In this document: in pieces, positions 13,421-26,700 of the stretch
Numbering within the stretch: position 1 is the stretch's first letter
How the letters are laid out: each line of letters begins with the position of its first letter
Position numbers and translations under genes: made by a program
Assembly: GCA_037951165.1 (NCBI GenBank)
Contig: JBBDHG010000024.1
Coordinates: 5,423,001 to 5,487,000 of the forward strand
Length of the DNA: 64,000 nucleotides
Source: Lophius americanus
Lineage: Eukaryota > Chordata > Actinopteri > Lophiiformes > Lophiidae
Reading direction: 5' to 3'
The notes under the pieces: generated by a model
The model's input: the letters and a program-made list of their open reading frames with translations, nothing else
Told to the model about the DNA's origin: nothing
Databases searched by the model: none

Positions 13421-14026
13421 TTTTGTCTCGCCCTCCATCGCTAAACCTAACACACAATTCCATAATCATAAAAATGACAACCCATCAATATAAACATTAA
13501 GATCTCTTATACATTTGGCTTAATATAAAATATGACCTTAGAACACAAAAATAAAACCAAAACAATTTTTTTTAACCTTTTTTAATGTCTGTATATATAA
13601 ACATATTTACAAATCATAAAATGAGTATGAGTTAGTTACAGAAGAAAACACATATTACTGTATCACATATATAACAGCAAGCACCCTGTCATTATTCAAC
13701 ACAGATATTACTGACAAACTTCCAGAACTGGGAATTGTAGCAGCAAGAGATCATGGGAAAATCAACAGCGTATATGGATCCTTTCTATTCAAATATGTGA
13801 TCAGGTTTCGGTTCATGTCTGTAAAAGCAATGAGGAGGACCAATTAAAAAGTGGCCAAGTTCCTTATTCAACTCCTTTGGTCAGTAAAGATTATCTTGTG
13901 ATAACTCAGTCAGTCGATAATGGTTTGCCATGCCTCACACCCTAAAGTCTTTATGCACCTCCAATTACTGAGCATCTCTTTCAAATAAAAGCACAATAAG
14001 CAACTTCTACTTCAAGCGGAGCATTC
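13421..14026 (-). other. ubl4a 3'UTR and spacer to dnm1l promoter
   Basis: About 600 bases between the ubl4a stop and the dnm1l promoter. AT-rich, no ORF of note. A variant poly(A) signal ATTAAA (tttaat on plus) lies at 13581-13586; this is the best candidate end for ubl4a. Confidence 0.4.
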
Positions 14027-14980
14027 TTAGTCCATGTATGAGGTGTCCATGCCCTCGCCATCGGGGTAAAGCAGCCTTCCTGCGAGGCGCTCAATGTCAT
14101 CAAGACTAAGTTGTCGAAGTGATCGTTCATAGTCCTTTAAGAAAAAGAAAATACACAATATTTAGAAACGGCACGGGGACATCAGCGTATTTGCATTATT
14201 GTAACCATTTTATGTGACAGAATAAGAGGCATATAATAGGAAAATTGACAATTGAATATTTTTCCCATTTTCATGTACGATGTTAAGTCTTGAGAAAGTT
14301 AGAAACTAAGGACGCCAACTTAATATATTTTAAGAAACAAAGGTTGGGTAACTCGCAAACAGCAATATAAGGGTACTGAGCTCACAAAGTTTAAACAAAA
14401 TAAACTATGATAAATGTAATGTCATGAAATCAAATCCATACAACTTACTGGATATTTGATATTACAACTAAGCACCATAAGTCTTGGATAACCCAGTGCC
14501 TAAATTTGAAAGTGACAATTTAAAATATCTGGAAAAGGATAATGATCAGGTTTCTATAAATATCTAAAACACTTGTTTTCACAGCTACCTCTGCATTTTG
14601 AAAATACACGTCTTGACTGTGTAATAATAAACACAGTCAAGTTAGGGCCTTTAAAAATAAATTGTGACATTTTATCAAATTAATACTTGCACTTTTTATG
14701 ATGAGATTGCCGGATAATATTCTGATGTAAAAGTTTGACACATATGACTATGCGTAAATATTAGCAAATATTGATATTTGTAATATGCCAGTGAGAGAAT
14801 CCCATTATCATTTACTCTCATACACATAAACATTTAAAGTGAAGCAAAGAGTTTTAAAATTTGGATTTTAGTAGACTCTTCTTGATATTTGATTATTTCA
14901 GCTTCATCCAGTAGCAAAACACCCAAAAATATAATTCTCCAACTTAGAAACTGTAAATACCTACGTGTCTAAATTGAATT

Positions 14981-15040
<60 letters not shown>

Positions 15041-16787
15041 TGAAAACCATTTATGCAAAATTTTTAAAATGAAGGGCAAGAAGTATGCTGCAATGAAATA
15101 CCTTAATAAGTTGTTCATTGACTTTTGCTACATCTGCTGGACTAAAATGCCTGGCAAGGATAGCAGACACCGTTTGCCACACTCTTCCCTGTGTGTTGCT
15201 GCTACTGCTGCCGGCAACAAGGCCCAATGCTCCCGTCCTCTCCCCCATTGGACGGACAACAAGATTCAATTTAGCCTCTGGCCCAATGGAATAATCACTC
15301 AGTCTGTGCTCATCTGAGAAAAGCAATATATAAGTCATAAAAAAAAGGTTTATAACAGATTCAAGCATTTAGATTCGTAATAAAAGATTGCAAAGTATTT
15401 GACTGGCAGAAAATATACCTGCAAGAGCTTTTCCTTTATAGAGTAACCGCTGCTGGTTTGGTGGAATGTTGAGACGTTCAGACACAAGTTCCTTCACTGT
15501 GGAAACCTTTTCGTCCTCGGTCACCTGGAGGATTGAAAATCTCATAATGAAATCAAACTATGTTCAAACTTTGAGAGCATTGACGCTTTTCTGTTAAGCT
15601 CACACGTTCAAATTAAAAAAGGTGTCTCGTCGACAAGAGATTAAGAATTTGCATGATTTTACCCCGATATCCACTGAATTAAGCCCCACTTCACGCAAGA
15701 CTGAGATTTTCTGTTGAATTGAGATAAAGGATACACACCTAACGAAACATATCACACTAGTAATCTGCCATAAAAGATGAAAGATTTTATTTTTGCTTAT
15801 CAGTCACTTGAATAACGGTAACTGGTGTAAATGTGATGGTGGATCCATGTATTTAAAAACAGTCACACTACAACTGATGAATGTAAATGATTGATTGTCT
15901 GTCGACTATGTGACATACTGGACATTGGGAACATGTTTTTTATCCAGTTGTCCGCTGGGATAAACTGAAGGATACGGGTCCCATCTTTGACCCTGCACAG
16001 AATAAGTGGTAGCAGAAAATTGATGGGTTTGCTCTTGATCCCTGACCAAATGAAAGGATATGACCATGATCCATCCCTCTTATATACACAACACCAAATA
16101 TGATGCAGGTGGAGGCACTTCCTGATTTGAAGCACATGTCATATTTCTGGAAAGCATTCAACTCTATATAATCAACTACAGGCATAACGGTCATGTTAAA
16201 CCCATACTTGTTTCTGCACTGAAATACAGCGCTCAGAAAGTTAACTTACTACTCCTTATATGCTAATCAGCTGTCTGAGAAGGTGAAGGCGTTGGCCTGA
16301 TTAGGTCCAACCTTTAGACAGCAATAACATTTTAAAAATAAGAGGAAATGTTAATAGACTTGGGCAGAGCTGCCCCTCATACAACTGAATTGGCCTGACA
16401 TAAGACATGACAAACTGACCTTTCCGAAAGATACTTATTGATGACACTTTGTCCTAGAAGCAACGAACGACTGCATTACCGTCACCGTCACTCACAATTA
16501 TGTGTCTAGCAACCCAAGTGTTAGCGAGAGAAATGCCGAGTCACAACTAAATAATATTTAAATGCATACTAGCTGAACTTTCACAACATCACAGACCCAG
16601 TCAGGGCACATAAGACTTGCTCCCCAAATATGTGACAGGACTACCAGCGTCGACTAATCAGCCAGGCAGCTAGCCCACAAAGGCTAAGGCCGACGAGTTA
16701 GCCATTAGCTTTTAGCCACCTCGGTGGAGCTTAACGTACCTGTACATTGCACTCTTTGCCCTGGAGCGGTTTCACGGTAAGGATCAT
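14027..16787 (-). CDS. ubl4a: ubiquitin-like protein 4A, 4 exons, 157 aa
   Basis: Ubiquitin-fold subunit of the BAG6 complex, which hands tail-anchored membrane proteins to the GET/TRC40 pathway. Exons in transcript order: 16740-16787, 15419-15524, 15102-15313, 14027-14134. They total 474 nt, i.e. 157 codons plus stop, the same length as human UBL4A. The ubiquitin-like domain is residues 1 to about 72: it starts MILTVKPLQGKEC, has QQRLLYKGKALADEHRLSDYS in the middle across two exons, and reaches AKLNLVVRP. The C-terminal Tugs-type helix reads LRQLSLDDIERLAGRLL and matches the TRC35/GET4-side segment of the family. The start ATG at 16787 is preceded by a pyrimidine-rich acceptor-like sequence, so the leader may contain a short intron. 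The minus-strand leader also has an upstream ATG near 16920. Confidence 0.95.
14983..15038. repeat. (AT)28 microsatellite
   Basis: Uninterrupted AT dinucleotide run of 56 bases in the last ubl4a intron, about 65 bases downstream (minus sense) of exon 3. Confidence 0.97.
15880..16030 (+). mobile_element. degenerate fish tRNA-SINE-type tail
   Basis: The stretch ending 'cgctgggataaactg...gaataagtggtagcagaaaattgatggg' resembles the 3' body of the widespread teleost SINE tail ('gctgggataggctccagc...ggataagcggtagaaaatgga'). It is in the ubl4a intron between exons 1 and 2. Same family as 20345-20608. Confidence 0.6.
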
Positions 16788-17000
16788 TTTTGATGTTGTA
16801 CTAGAAAAAAACGCAACCAGATAGCAACACCATCAAAGGTTAATCAACAAAATAAACCCAGGTAACGTTACTTTGATAGCCCTAGATAGCCACACGTCTT
16901 CTTCGCCTCAACGGTCCATCTTCTTCTCCAGCAGTCACGGTTGGATGCTGCTTTCAACAGACACTACTGCCTCCAACCGTTGGACCGTGATATAGTCGCT
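16788..17000 (-). promoter_or_regulatory. ubl4a leader and promoter region
   Basis: Sequence upstream of the ubl4a ATG, of mixed base composition in an otherwise AT-rich area. It contains short inverted blocks (ACGGTCCA near 16910 with TGGACCGT near 16981; CGGTTGGA near 16938 with TCCAACCG near 16973). The exact transcription start cannot be placed. Confidence 0.4.
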
Positions 17001-17359
17001 GATGGATGGATAGTAAAAGTAAACATTGACAATTTGGAAGAAAAATAAGCCTTCATTTGTCACATACAACTATACAAGTCTTATGAAGTAGCGAAATTGG
17101 TTCCCTGCATTTATCCCATCTTTGAAAAGCAGTTGGTAGCGATCTGCAGCGCCAGGGATAGCTGATCAAAAAAGGTTATATTGTTGGTGCCACTTTTATT
17201 TAATGAAAATTGACTGACCTATCTATGCCGAATTCCTTGAAAAATAAAGGATTCACAGTGACTCTTATATAATTTGTGGTTGTACTTGATGCAATATGCA
17301 TTACTACACAATTGACGTGGTTATAAGAATAAAATAAAATATTCTTTTTACTTATTAAT

Positions 17360-17505
17360 GCACACTTTAGATGTCAATACCTCCCCCAAGGGAGTAGGTT
17401 ATGTTTTCACTCCTGTGCGTTTGTCTGTTTCTTTGTTAATTTGTGAGCAAGATAATGGAAAAACTACTGGAAGGATTTGGCATGAAATTTTACACAGAGT
17501 AAGGG
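17360..17505 (+). repeat. dispersed repeat, 'accataacctcc' family, plus orientation
   Basis: Contains 'cctcccccaagggagtaggttatgttttcactcctgtgcgtttgtctgtttctttg' followed by 'aaaactactggaaggattt', the hallmark of a dispersed repeat common in fish genomes. Two further copies, inverted, are at 23185-23325 and 29100-29225. I do not know its autonomous parent. Confidence 0.6.
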
Positions 17506-18820
17506 TACGGTATGTCATAGAAGTGATACAATTTTGGTGATGTAACATGTTTTGTAGTATTTATAAAAAACACATTTTTTTATAAGCGTCTCGAGTTGTG
17601 CCATCGCAATGGGGCTACTGCTGCCTTTTTCTTCTGATTATAAATTAAATGTATTATTATTATTATTAACTTTGATGTTCCTTTGGGAGTGGAGCTGAGG
17701 GCTCAGTGGGCTGAACAGAGATGCTGAAGTGGAAGGCGCAGGAGACGTCCGGCTAAAGATTATTTGAGAGATACTGAGAGAGTTGGTTGCAGTTGTCGGT
17801 AGATTAAGAGGCTGGCAATAACTCAGACATTAATTTAGAAATCTACATAACTTTTTCCTAAAACTTAGGGTACTGTCATCCCGCAATTCCTCCTTCAAAA
17901 TAATATTGGAATTATCAGTTTGGAATTTTGATTGGAATGTAAACCATGTACTTTCTAGATTCTGAGACAATAATGATGAAAAGTTTGAATTTCGCCATAG
18001 ATTTAAAGATTTGATCATTTTTATGACAAAAATATCACAATTCAAAATAGAAAAGATACATTGTACAATAGAAAAATGAGAGGCTTACTTATTCCAAATT
18101 CTACTATTAGTAACAAGAAAAATAATTACTATAACCCCGTTAAAACCACTAAAATGACTGACAGGTCAGAGTTACAGGTTATTTGAAGTTAATCCAATGC
18201 GAAACAAAATGTCTGCTTTGTTTTTAAAAAGACACTGTCCTTTAATAACTTATGCTGCCGATGTAATTATTATTAGCTAATTGAAATGTAACATGTCATT
18301 CAGGGGACTATTCATTTCAGAGATATTGCTTAATCCCATTTTAGCGGTGTTAATGAGGGTCTCCACTTTTTGTCAATGCAAAGAATCCATGGTGTGTGCA
18401 ATTATGTTTGTGTATAAAGTATAATTACTCTAAATGTAGACAGAATGTATGTATATTATGTATGTTTAAGCTGAAAAATTGTCAACATTAAAATGTTTTT
18501 CTGTCGGTTTGACAAACTCTGAATGGTTCATCAATTGTGCATTTTGTTTCTGAAAAAAACAGCTATGTATGATTTTAAATATACTACCTTATTTTCGATT
18601 AAAACATTTGGTCAGAAAATAGAACAAAGCAGTAACTAAATAGAACGATGTTTTTTTCTTCTGCTACACAATGTTGAGTAGTTATAATTTATAGTTGTTG
18701 TTTGGGAAATTTTGATTATTCAGACAATGAAATCATGTGATATATATGCTTTAAATGAATGTAATTAAGTTTAATAAGGAACTGATCGATGGATCAATGT
18801 AGCACTTAGTCTCCTGCCCA
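17506..18820. other. intergenic, AT-rich, no gene seen
   Basis: Part of the spacer between the divergent ubl4a and PKG-like genes. No exon-like ORF with splice sites, no RNA gene. One short (ATT)n tract near 17655. Confidence 0.5.
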
Positions 18821-18852
18821 CAGTGTTCCACATATGTGGGGTAGAAGGTTTG

Positions 18853-19077
18853 ATGCTTGCCGGAGACCCGCCTACTCCAAAGAGCCTTTGGGATCCAGCA
18901 TGCAACATCCCGGATGGTCACCACTGTCTTGGTCACGTGACTGCCGGCTGTGATTGTCAGTCTTCTCGCAGGAGAGGCTCGTCTTTCACCTCAGGAGGTG
19001 AAGAGGAGATGTTCACCTGTCTGCAGCTGGATGGACTGTCTGTTGCTGCTCAGCAAGGACCAACCTCTCTGGGACAG
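18853..19077 (+). other. candidate upstream exon of the PKG-like gene
   Basis: An open 75-codon stretch beginning at an ATG and ending with a good splice donor (GGGACAG then GTGAGAG). It is richer in G+C than its surroundings. If spliced to the acceptor at 20762, the frame runs through GTC into the ATG at 20765, so it could be either a 5'UTR exon or an in-frame N-terminal extension. An acceptor-like CCCACAG precedes it at about 18816-18822. I recognise no domain in the peptide. Confidence 0.3.
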
Positions 19078-20002
19078 GTGAGAGTACAGACAGACAGACT
19101 GGATGCCTTTGTGATCTTTGTGTGATGTGAAATACAGCGCGGGTCTTTTGCAGGACAGAGCATGCATGTAGGAACAGTCTATTAGGAAGGAAAGTCGCTG
19201 CTCTTATATGGGTGCGCGTTGCTGAGTCTCGCTTAAGACCTACAATGGAATTATTTTATCCCTGCAGGAACATAAAGCATCGAAGGACACTATTAAATCT
19301 GGGGCGGTGTAGCTTTTTAATTTCGCCACCAACACTACTGCTCTTTTTGTATCCTCTCCGCAACTTAATTGGAATTTATAATATTTTAAACATATAATAA
19401 TAATAATACATTTAATTTATGTTAATTTACGGTCGAGGTAGAAAATAGACAAACACTGGAAACTGTTTCTATAATGAATTTACAATTAGTACAATTATTT
19501 CGTGTTTACTTTTAAAAACTTCATTATAAAACCTTTCACCATCAGGTAAGAAATAGACTAAAATATATTTAAAATATGATGATACATTTGTTAAACAATG
19601 TTAAATTTCAATCAAGTTCCTGTACATACATATGAACACAGACTGACCATAATTTACTGGTATTTTATCTAACCTCTTCATCGGTCTTATCTTTTACTGA
19701 CTGTGATTTATGCAATGCAAAACTAAAACATAACTCGAAAGATACATTTCATGAATAAAGTGTTTGTAGGTAGTTGCTCTGATTTTGCTTTTATTTTTAA
19801 AACAAATTTCTGTGAACAGGTTTGGAATGTATGTTTTTGTTTTTTTAACAGTTATCATTAAAAACACCAGTTTTCATTCTTTATATTTACATTATTGCAA
19901 TAAAAGCATTCTAAAGTACTTTTCCATCATATATTTTTAAGTTGAAGTGCTGGAAATCACAGCTGCTGGTATTATCTTTACTAATGCTGGTACTCTCTTT
20001 AA

Positions 20003-20337
20003 ATGGTAATGGTAAATGGACTATACTTATATAGCACTTTTCCAGTCTGCTTGGGCACACAAATAGCCATACATTGTGAGTCATTATTCATCCATTCACA
20101 CTAACATTCATACAGTGATGATTGAGGCTGCCTTGCAAGGCGCCACATGGTCATCAGCAGGGGTAACCACTCGTGCTTTCATTCACACACCAATGGAACA
20201 GTCATTGGGAGCAGTTGGGGTTCAGTATCTTGCTCGAGGACACTTCGACATGTGGACTGCAGTGACCTGGGATCAAACCACCAGCCTTCAGATAAGTGGA
20301 CAACCGCTCAACCAGCTGAACCACCCTCGCCCCATCT
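20003..20337 (+). repeat. dispersed fish repeat ('ggtaaatggac' family)
   Basis: Begins 'tggtaaatggactatacttatatagcactttt' and ends with a block like 'gggatcaaaccaccagcctt...gtggacaaccgctcaacc...ccc'. This head and tail are familiar from a short dispersed element of teleost genomes. The ORFs across it are not real genes. Confidence 0.65.
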
Positions 20338-20344
20338 TTACTGT

Positions 20345-20608
20345 CTAGCTCTGCTGCCAAACAACAGGAAGTTTCTGGGTTTGAATCCTAACCAGGGGCC
20401 TGTCTGAGTGGAGCTTACCTCCGGGGATACAAAAAGAGGCAGGATGTGGGAATTAGTGACTCTGAAGTGCACAAAGGTGTGAACTTTAGTGTTAATGTTT
20501 GTTAGTCTCACAACCCTGTGATGTACTGGCAACGTCCTCTCGCCTAATGTCAGCTGAGACATGATCCATCCTCACAGAGATAAGAATAAGTGGTAGTAGA
20601 AAATGGAT
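20345..20608 (+). mobile_element. degenerate tRNA-SINE-type element
   Basis: Starts near a tRNA B-box-like GGTTTGAATCC (20379-20389), continues with the 'gtgggaattagtgactctgaa', 'gtgatgtactggcaacgtcctctcgcctaatgtcagctgagac' blocks and ends 'aagtggtagtagaaaatgga'. These match the teleost SINE tail also seen at 15880-16030. It ends about 155 bases before the first PKG-like coding exon. Confidence 0.7.
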
Positions 20609-20764
20609 AAATTATTCATAATAAGAAGAAAAAGCAAGACACTTAAATGGTTTCAAGCTTTTGATTTAAGTCAGACTACAGCCGCAAAAAGGAGACTGTA
20701 CACTCCGTACATCTTCATGCATGTAGAGAGACACACAGTATTATTGTCATTAGTTTTGCAGGTC

Positions 20765-23700
20765 ATGGGAACTCTTCGGGACCTCCAGTTTGCCCTGCAA
20801 CTAAAGATTGAGGAGCTTCGCCAGCGAGACACACTTATAGATGAGCTAGAGCTGGAGTTGGATGCAAAGGATGAACTAATTCGGAGACTACAGGAAGAAC
20901 TGGATCGCTACAGAGCCACTGTATCGCTCCCAGGAACTTCTGCAGCCAGTGCAGGTACAGAACATAGTGCTTTTAAAAGTCAACAGTCAATATGAGCCTT
21001 GAAACTGAGTTATGACTTCATTTTTTCTTAGCTTGTTCAGCTCATATTGACGAAAAGCAGAGAAGCAAAAGGAAAACAGTGATTTCGGAATCCTTCTCTT
21101 TGGATTCGGGGACTCTGGACACAGTTTCACACTCAGGCTGTGACAAAAGCCCAGAGTAAGAGAAAAATATTTCTGACAAATTTTAAAGACTCACCATTAT
21201 ATTTAATCTCTGTAGCCAATGACTCGGCAGTCAAATCACTGTAATAAAGTACCTTTATGTGTTATAGTGTCCTGCTTACATGCCCCCAGGTCTCGGAGGC
21301 TGATACAGGCAGCATTTCTGAAAAATGCTCTGTTGAAGAACCTCAGCGAAGAAGAAATCAGGGCCGTCATAGCCTGCATGTATCCCACCACTGTCAGTCA
21401 AGGTTGCCCTGTCATTCAGGAGGGGGCCAGTGGGGCTCATGCTTATATTTTAGAAGGTAAATCATCTTGGTATTGCTTACATTTATGATGCCTCGGGATA
21501 GGTATTTACCTTGAATTGACAGGTGTTCAAATGATTAGTTTTATTATATGTCCTTAACTGCTAACAGATAGTTTGATTTTATAGCAAGTTGACACTGCTC
21601 TCGAACACACTGATGTCATGTAACCTACGTTTTTGGTTGAAACATCAGTGTGATCCAAAGCAGGTTCTGTTTCGAGAGTGCCTGATTGACCCCATCAAAC
21701 TTGGCTATATTTGTCCTGTTTGGAGAGTGAATGCTGCTTGTTTACTGCTCCTTCTTGGCATACACTGCAAAAGCAGCCACACTAGAGAAGTCAAGTAGGC
21801 CTCATTATAATGTCTTGTTTTGAGTAAAAATGAGCTATTTTGCTTTGTACATTACTTAACCTTGCATTAACATCTCACCACTGACTGACACTTTAAAAAA
21901 GCACTTAAAATAAGTCTTTAATAATACATTTCTGCTGATTACATGCAATAAAATCTCAGTATTTTAAGACAGACTTTCTCAAATGAGTATTTTAGTCTCT
22001 TATTTAAGTTTACTTTAGGAATCAATACCTTAGTTTAAGAATAAAAATGAATAATTACAAACAAAAACTGGGCTCCAGGTGCGCTGGGAGAGTTGAGCCT
22101 CGAAACGCCTTGCTCTGAGGCAACAGTGTCAAACTTTATAAATCCGTGTCCTTAAACTGACCCTCTGATGAAGGTTTCTATTCTTAAAATTAGCTCGATC
22201 CAGAGACTGAAAAACTAACTTTATTTAAGTGTATGTTAATGAAATAGTTTTTGTTCCTTGTAAGCCCTTGTAATAAGCCTAACTTGAATTTGAAACTTAA
22301 ATCTTACATTTTTGTATTTTTGTTTAGTTTCAAGGTTCATCACTTTCAGTTGCTGGATTATCATATCAGTTTTAAGATTTAAAAAACAATATAAATTTAC
22401 TTACCCCCCCCCATAGATGTTTTTTTCTCAATACAAGTCAATTTGGTTATACAGGGTCTTTTTTCTTGCATGGATGTTTTCTTGCAGTGTAGTCCATGGT
22501 TGTTTTCATAATAAAAATGCAAAATGTGAAGTGGCAGCTCTCACTGACATTGAGGGAAAAAAAGATAACAAACTTAATTAGGTGTCATTTCATAAGATTT
22601 TTAAATTGAGAAGATGTGAAAAAGTCATTACTCTTAAAATAAGGAAAATGAACTTGTATATACTTGATACTTGATAATAATGAAATAATGAATAACCTTA
22701 TTTGTATTTCATCCTTAAAAAATGTTACAAAGTGCATTGACATATAAGGAAAAAACAGTAAACTCAGAAGGCATCGCGGCAGGACAAAGCACAGAAACCC
22801 TTAGATTATATAAATGAAAACATTAAAGAACTAGAAAAAGCACTGAGAGAGAGCAAAGACCCTCGCTAAGGCACAACAGGAACTCCGTTTAAGGAATAAT
22901 TCCTCCATTAATATCAGAGTTATTGCCAGCCTTTAAATCTACCGACACCACCATCAAACTTTCTCAGTATTTCTCTAATACTCTGTAGCCAGTCGTTTCC
23001 TGTTCTTTCCACTGTAGTGTCTCTTTTCAGCCCTCTGTGCCTCGAGCTCCACCCCCAAAGAAACATAAGAGGAACGAAGGCAGCAATAGCTAGATTGTGA
23101 CGCCCCTCCAAAACAGCTTTTTATTGTATTTTGTTTTATTTTAATGCCTCAAACACATAACATCACCAAAATTGAATCACCTTTAGGATATGCCAAAACT
23201 TAAATCTGGGTAAAAGTTCATGCAAATCCATCCTGTGTTATTTCCATGATCTTGCTCACAAACAAACAAACAAACAGACAAATGCACAGGAGTGAAAACA
23301 TAACCTCCTCTGTGGAGGTTACATGAAGATAGAGATGAGAGAATGTCAAAATAACAGCTAATAAATAGAGAAACATAATGAAAACTGGAAGCAATAGAGT
23401 AAATATGTAACTAAATTATATAAATAAAGATGACCTCACATCCCAATGCTAAGATCAAGGAAAAAACAAAAAAGGAATAACTGGATAAACAAAGACAGAA
23501 AAGAATTAAGGGAGTCAAGGGAGTAAAACATTAGAGATGTCGTCTTCCAGTTTACGTAACAAAGACATCAAATGATACGAAAGGATGAAACGACGGAAAA
23601 GGATAATAATAGGAAGTGTTTTTAACAGATATTAAAGAAGATATTATGTTGACCATTGCTGTCCCTTGTTAGAGGATACAACTTCCTCAATATGAGCTGG

Positions 23701-26700
23701 ACTGTCTGACTAAGAGAAAGTTGAAGATACTCTGTAAATAATGGATTTCACTTCTAATGAAAACAAGCTCGACCAAGCATGACTAATTACCCAGACACAA
23801 AGCTTTTTCATCTTTTTTGATTTCTCAACAAAACCCCTCTGTGTGATGTTTCTTTGCTGGCTGTGTGTTTGTTGACAGAGGGGAGGCTGGATGTGACCAA
23901 GGAAGGATTGAAGCTCCTTACAGTTGAGCCAGAAGATGTGTTTGGAGAGCTGGGTCTCCTCTATGACTGCACACACACCTGCTCTGTCTCAGGTATTTAA
24001 GCGTCTTGGTTTCGTATTTTTCCTTTGGAGCTCATAGGAGCTCCATAACAGAGAACTCTCGTGGAGTTTCAGTGGGATTCATTATGGATTTGCTGCAGAT
24101 ATAAATAATTCTTATTAAAGAGAATATTTTCAAGGCTCAGATAGAATCAGTCTGCTGAATCTTAAATCAAATTCTTTTTGAGATCTTAGATAAGAAAGCT
24201 TCAAATGTAGTTTTCAGGGATGTAGGGATTTTTATTTTTTTTTGCTTTTATGCACAACCAGGCCATGTCTGCTCCCTGCAACACGACATGCATTGAATTC
24301 AGTTTTTAAAAAGACCACTGTTGTGAATTTAACTCCATCCTCCCATTGTTTCACAGAATATTATATTAACTCCTGATATAAACAATGTGTGATATTCTTT
24401 AGTAAAAAGGAAGACTTCTATAATTTCCTATGGGAAACTGTCACGCATTGCCCGCTTCAACTGACCTGATTTTTCAATTCATCAGCATCCTTCCACAGAC
24501 AGAACGACGTGTCTTTCCAGCGCTGCTGCTTATGAGTCATGTGCGCCATTAGATTGTGTCAGGAGATATATGAAGCCTATTTCCTCGAGTTGATTTGGGA
24601 AGCTCTCACAGCACGACCCCAGATATTATTTGATGCTTTGCACGAAACAGTGAGCAGGATTGCTCTACAGTAGTTGTTATTGTAGGAACTGACTATTGGG
24701 TCAGAAGGTTTTTCTTCGAGATCAGTGTACTTCTGTTGACGGTCCCAAGATGATCGGATATAGCGACCCCAAGAGAGAACAGCTGAAAGAAGAAGTGTTG
24801 CAGACTAGATAAAAGTAGTACTTCCCTCTTCATTTTAAATGGATTTTTAAATTAAACCAACAAAAATCACTTAATTGACTTGTTTAGGCCTCAACCATCT
24901 TTTTTTTTATATCTTGGAACTGCCAAGCCTTTATAATTATTGGTACTGTATGTCTACTATCTGGCAATTATGCTCTAGTCAGTTTTTTTAGCTTTATTCC
25001 TTTATGATTGACAGCTGTTTAGTTTTTGTTATTTTTTTTTCCTACAATTATTCATAATGGGTAAGTTCAAAAGTCTATGTTGTACTAAGCCTTTAATGTT
25101 AGTATGGATTTCTGTCATTTCTATTATTTTGCCTATCCCATCTTTCAATTCTTTATTATTATCTCAGTATTTATTATTAATGATGCTCTATTATACTTGG
25201 TTGTAATATCTGATTTAAGAAGACTAGCGGTCATTGAATTGGCAGTTAATACCTATTAATCCTAATAAAACAATAAACACTTGTTTCCATCATTCAATCA
25301 TTTCCATCATTCATTGTCATTTCATTTCATCATGATGCCCTGATGAAGACTGATAAAGGATTTTTAACCACTTTTTCAGAACAACTCGGATTATTCCAGA
25401 CTTCAATCCACCAGTCACACATTTTTCTGTAAATTGGACAGTCAGTGTTCAGAATTCATTATCTTCAATCATTTCCATCAGTCACCTCCTGTGGGCCTGT
25501 TCAGGAACCGCTGTATTTATTTCTACCCAGACCTACAATTACTTTCTTTTTCATTGTTGCCATCTGAGACTATCAGTGCGGCCTGTGATTGCGAGGTTTC
25601 ATCCATTGTGACGGTGATGGAGGTGCTGCTGAAAGCGGCGCCTCGTCATCAGGTTGCAGACGTTATATGTGGCAAAGGATAGATTGCAAAAAATGTTAGA
25701 AAATTCTACTCCAATACAATCATATAAAGATATACATGAAAAAAAAAAAATCAGAAATATGTGTATGACATGAATTAAAGCAGAAATAAAAAAGTGTATT
25801 TACCACCTTAAAATACACCAACTTGTTTCCCCTCATAAAAGATTCCATTTTATTTGAATATTCCAATGTTTGTCGTGTCCCAACTTTAACTGCTGGATAC
25901 GAGTTGTTTCCTATACGTCTGTGTTTTTGCACTGGAGGCTTCAGGTTTCCACATCAGACGTGGTTATACTGAATACTTGGTCCAGGATTGTCTTCTAAAC
26001 TATTTGTAATGTTAAAAATGGTGCCAATAGGCCCACCTCTAAAAATTTTAATGAGTAAAGAGAAAATCAACACTATCAGAAATACATGTGAAAACCCCTG
26101 TGTAGTATCAGATGCAACGTGTACACAATTTAACACAGTTTTAACTAATTACAACATTCCCATCTTTTGCATGCCAGAAGTAAAAAGTGTTGGTGTATAT
26201 TCAAAAGAAAGGATTTGCAGATTCGAGATGGGCTGTTTTATCAGATGGTGGATATTTCATTTGCTGCATGCTTCAGTTAGCCAATGAATGAGTCATAATG
26301 AATTTGGAAGAGCCTTTATCGAGTTGAAGAAAGAGGGTAATAATAGTTCAAGAAATGAGATCAGAGACATACTAAAAGTCCTGCTAAGTAGGGAACAATG
26401 ATTCCACTTGATGATTGTCTCTAATGGAGTGATTACGCTCTGCTCTTTTGAACACTCACACCCATCACACGCGCTTGTCTGTGAGAGCTGCTTCAATACT
26501 CTGGGATTGTATTTCCATCTGCACTGCTAAAAATTCTGGGTAACCTACACTTAAATGCTATCGGTTGTGCTTGAACTTCAGTCCTATTCAAAATGTTTAT
26601 TTAGAGGAATGCGGTAATTAATTGATTTGACATGATGATATTTTTTCTTTTTACATGGACTTGGCCAACATTATATTATTTTCAGCGTAAAATTATGTGT

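Noticed and set aside
20379..20389. tRNA-like B box
   Set aside because: No matching A box or cloverleaf; it belongs to the SINE.
20076..20407. ORFs of about 90 aa upstream of the PKG-like gene
   Set aside because: They lie inside two dispersed fish repeats.
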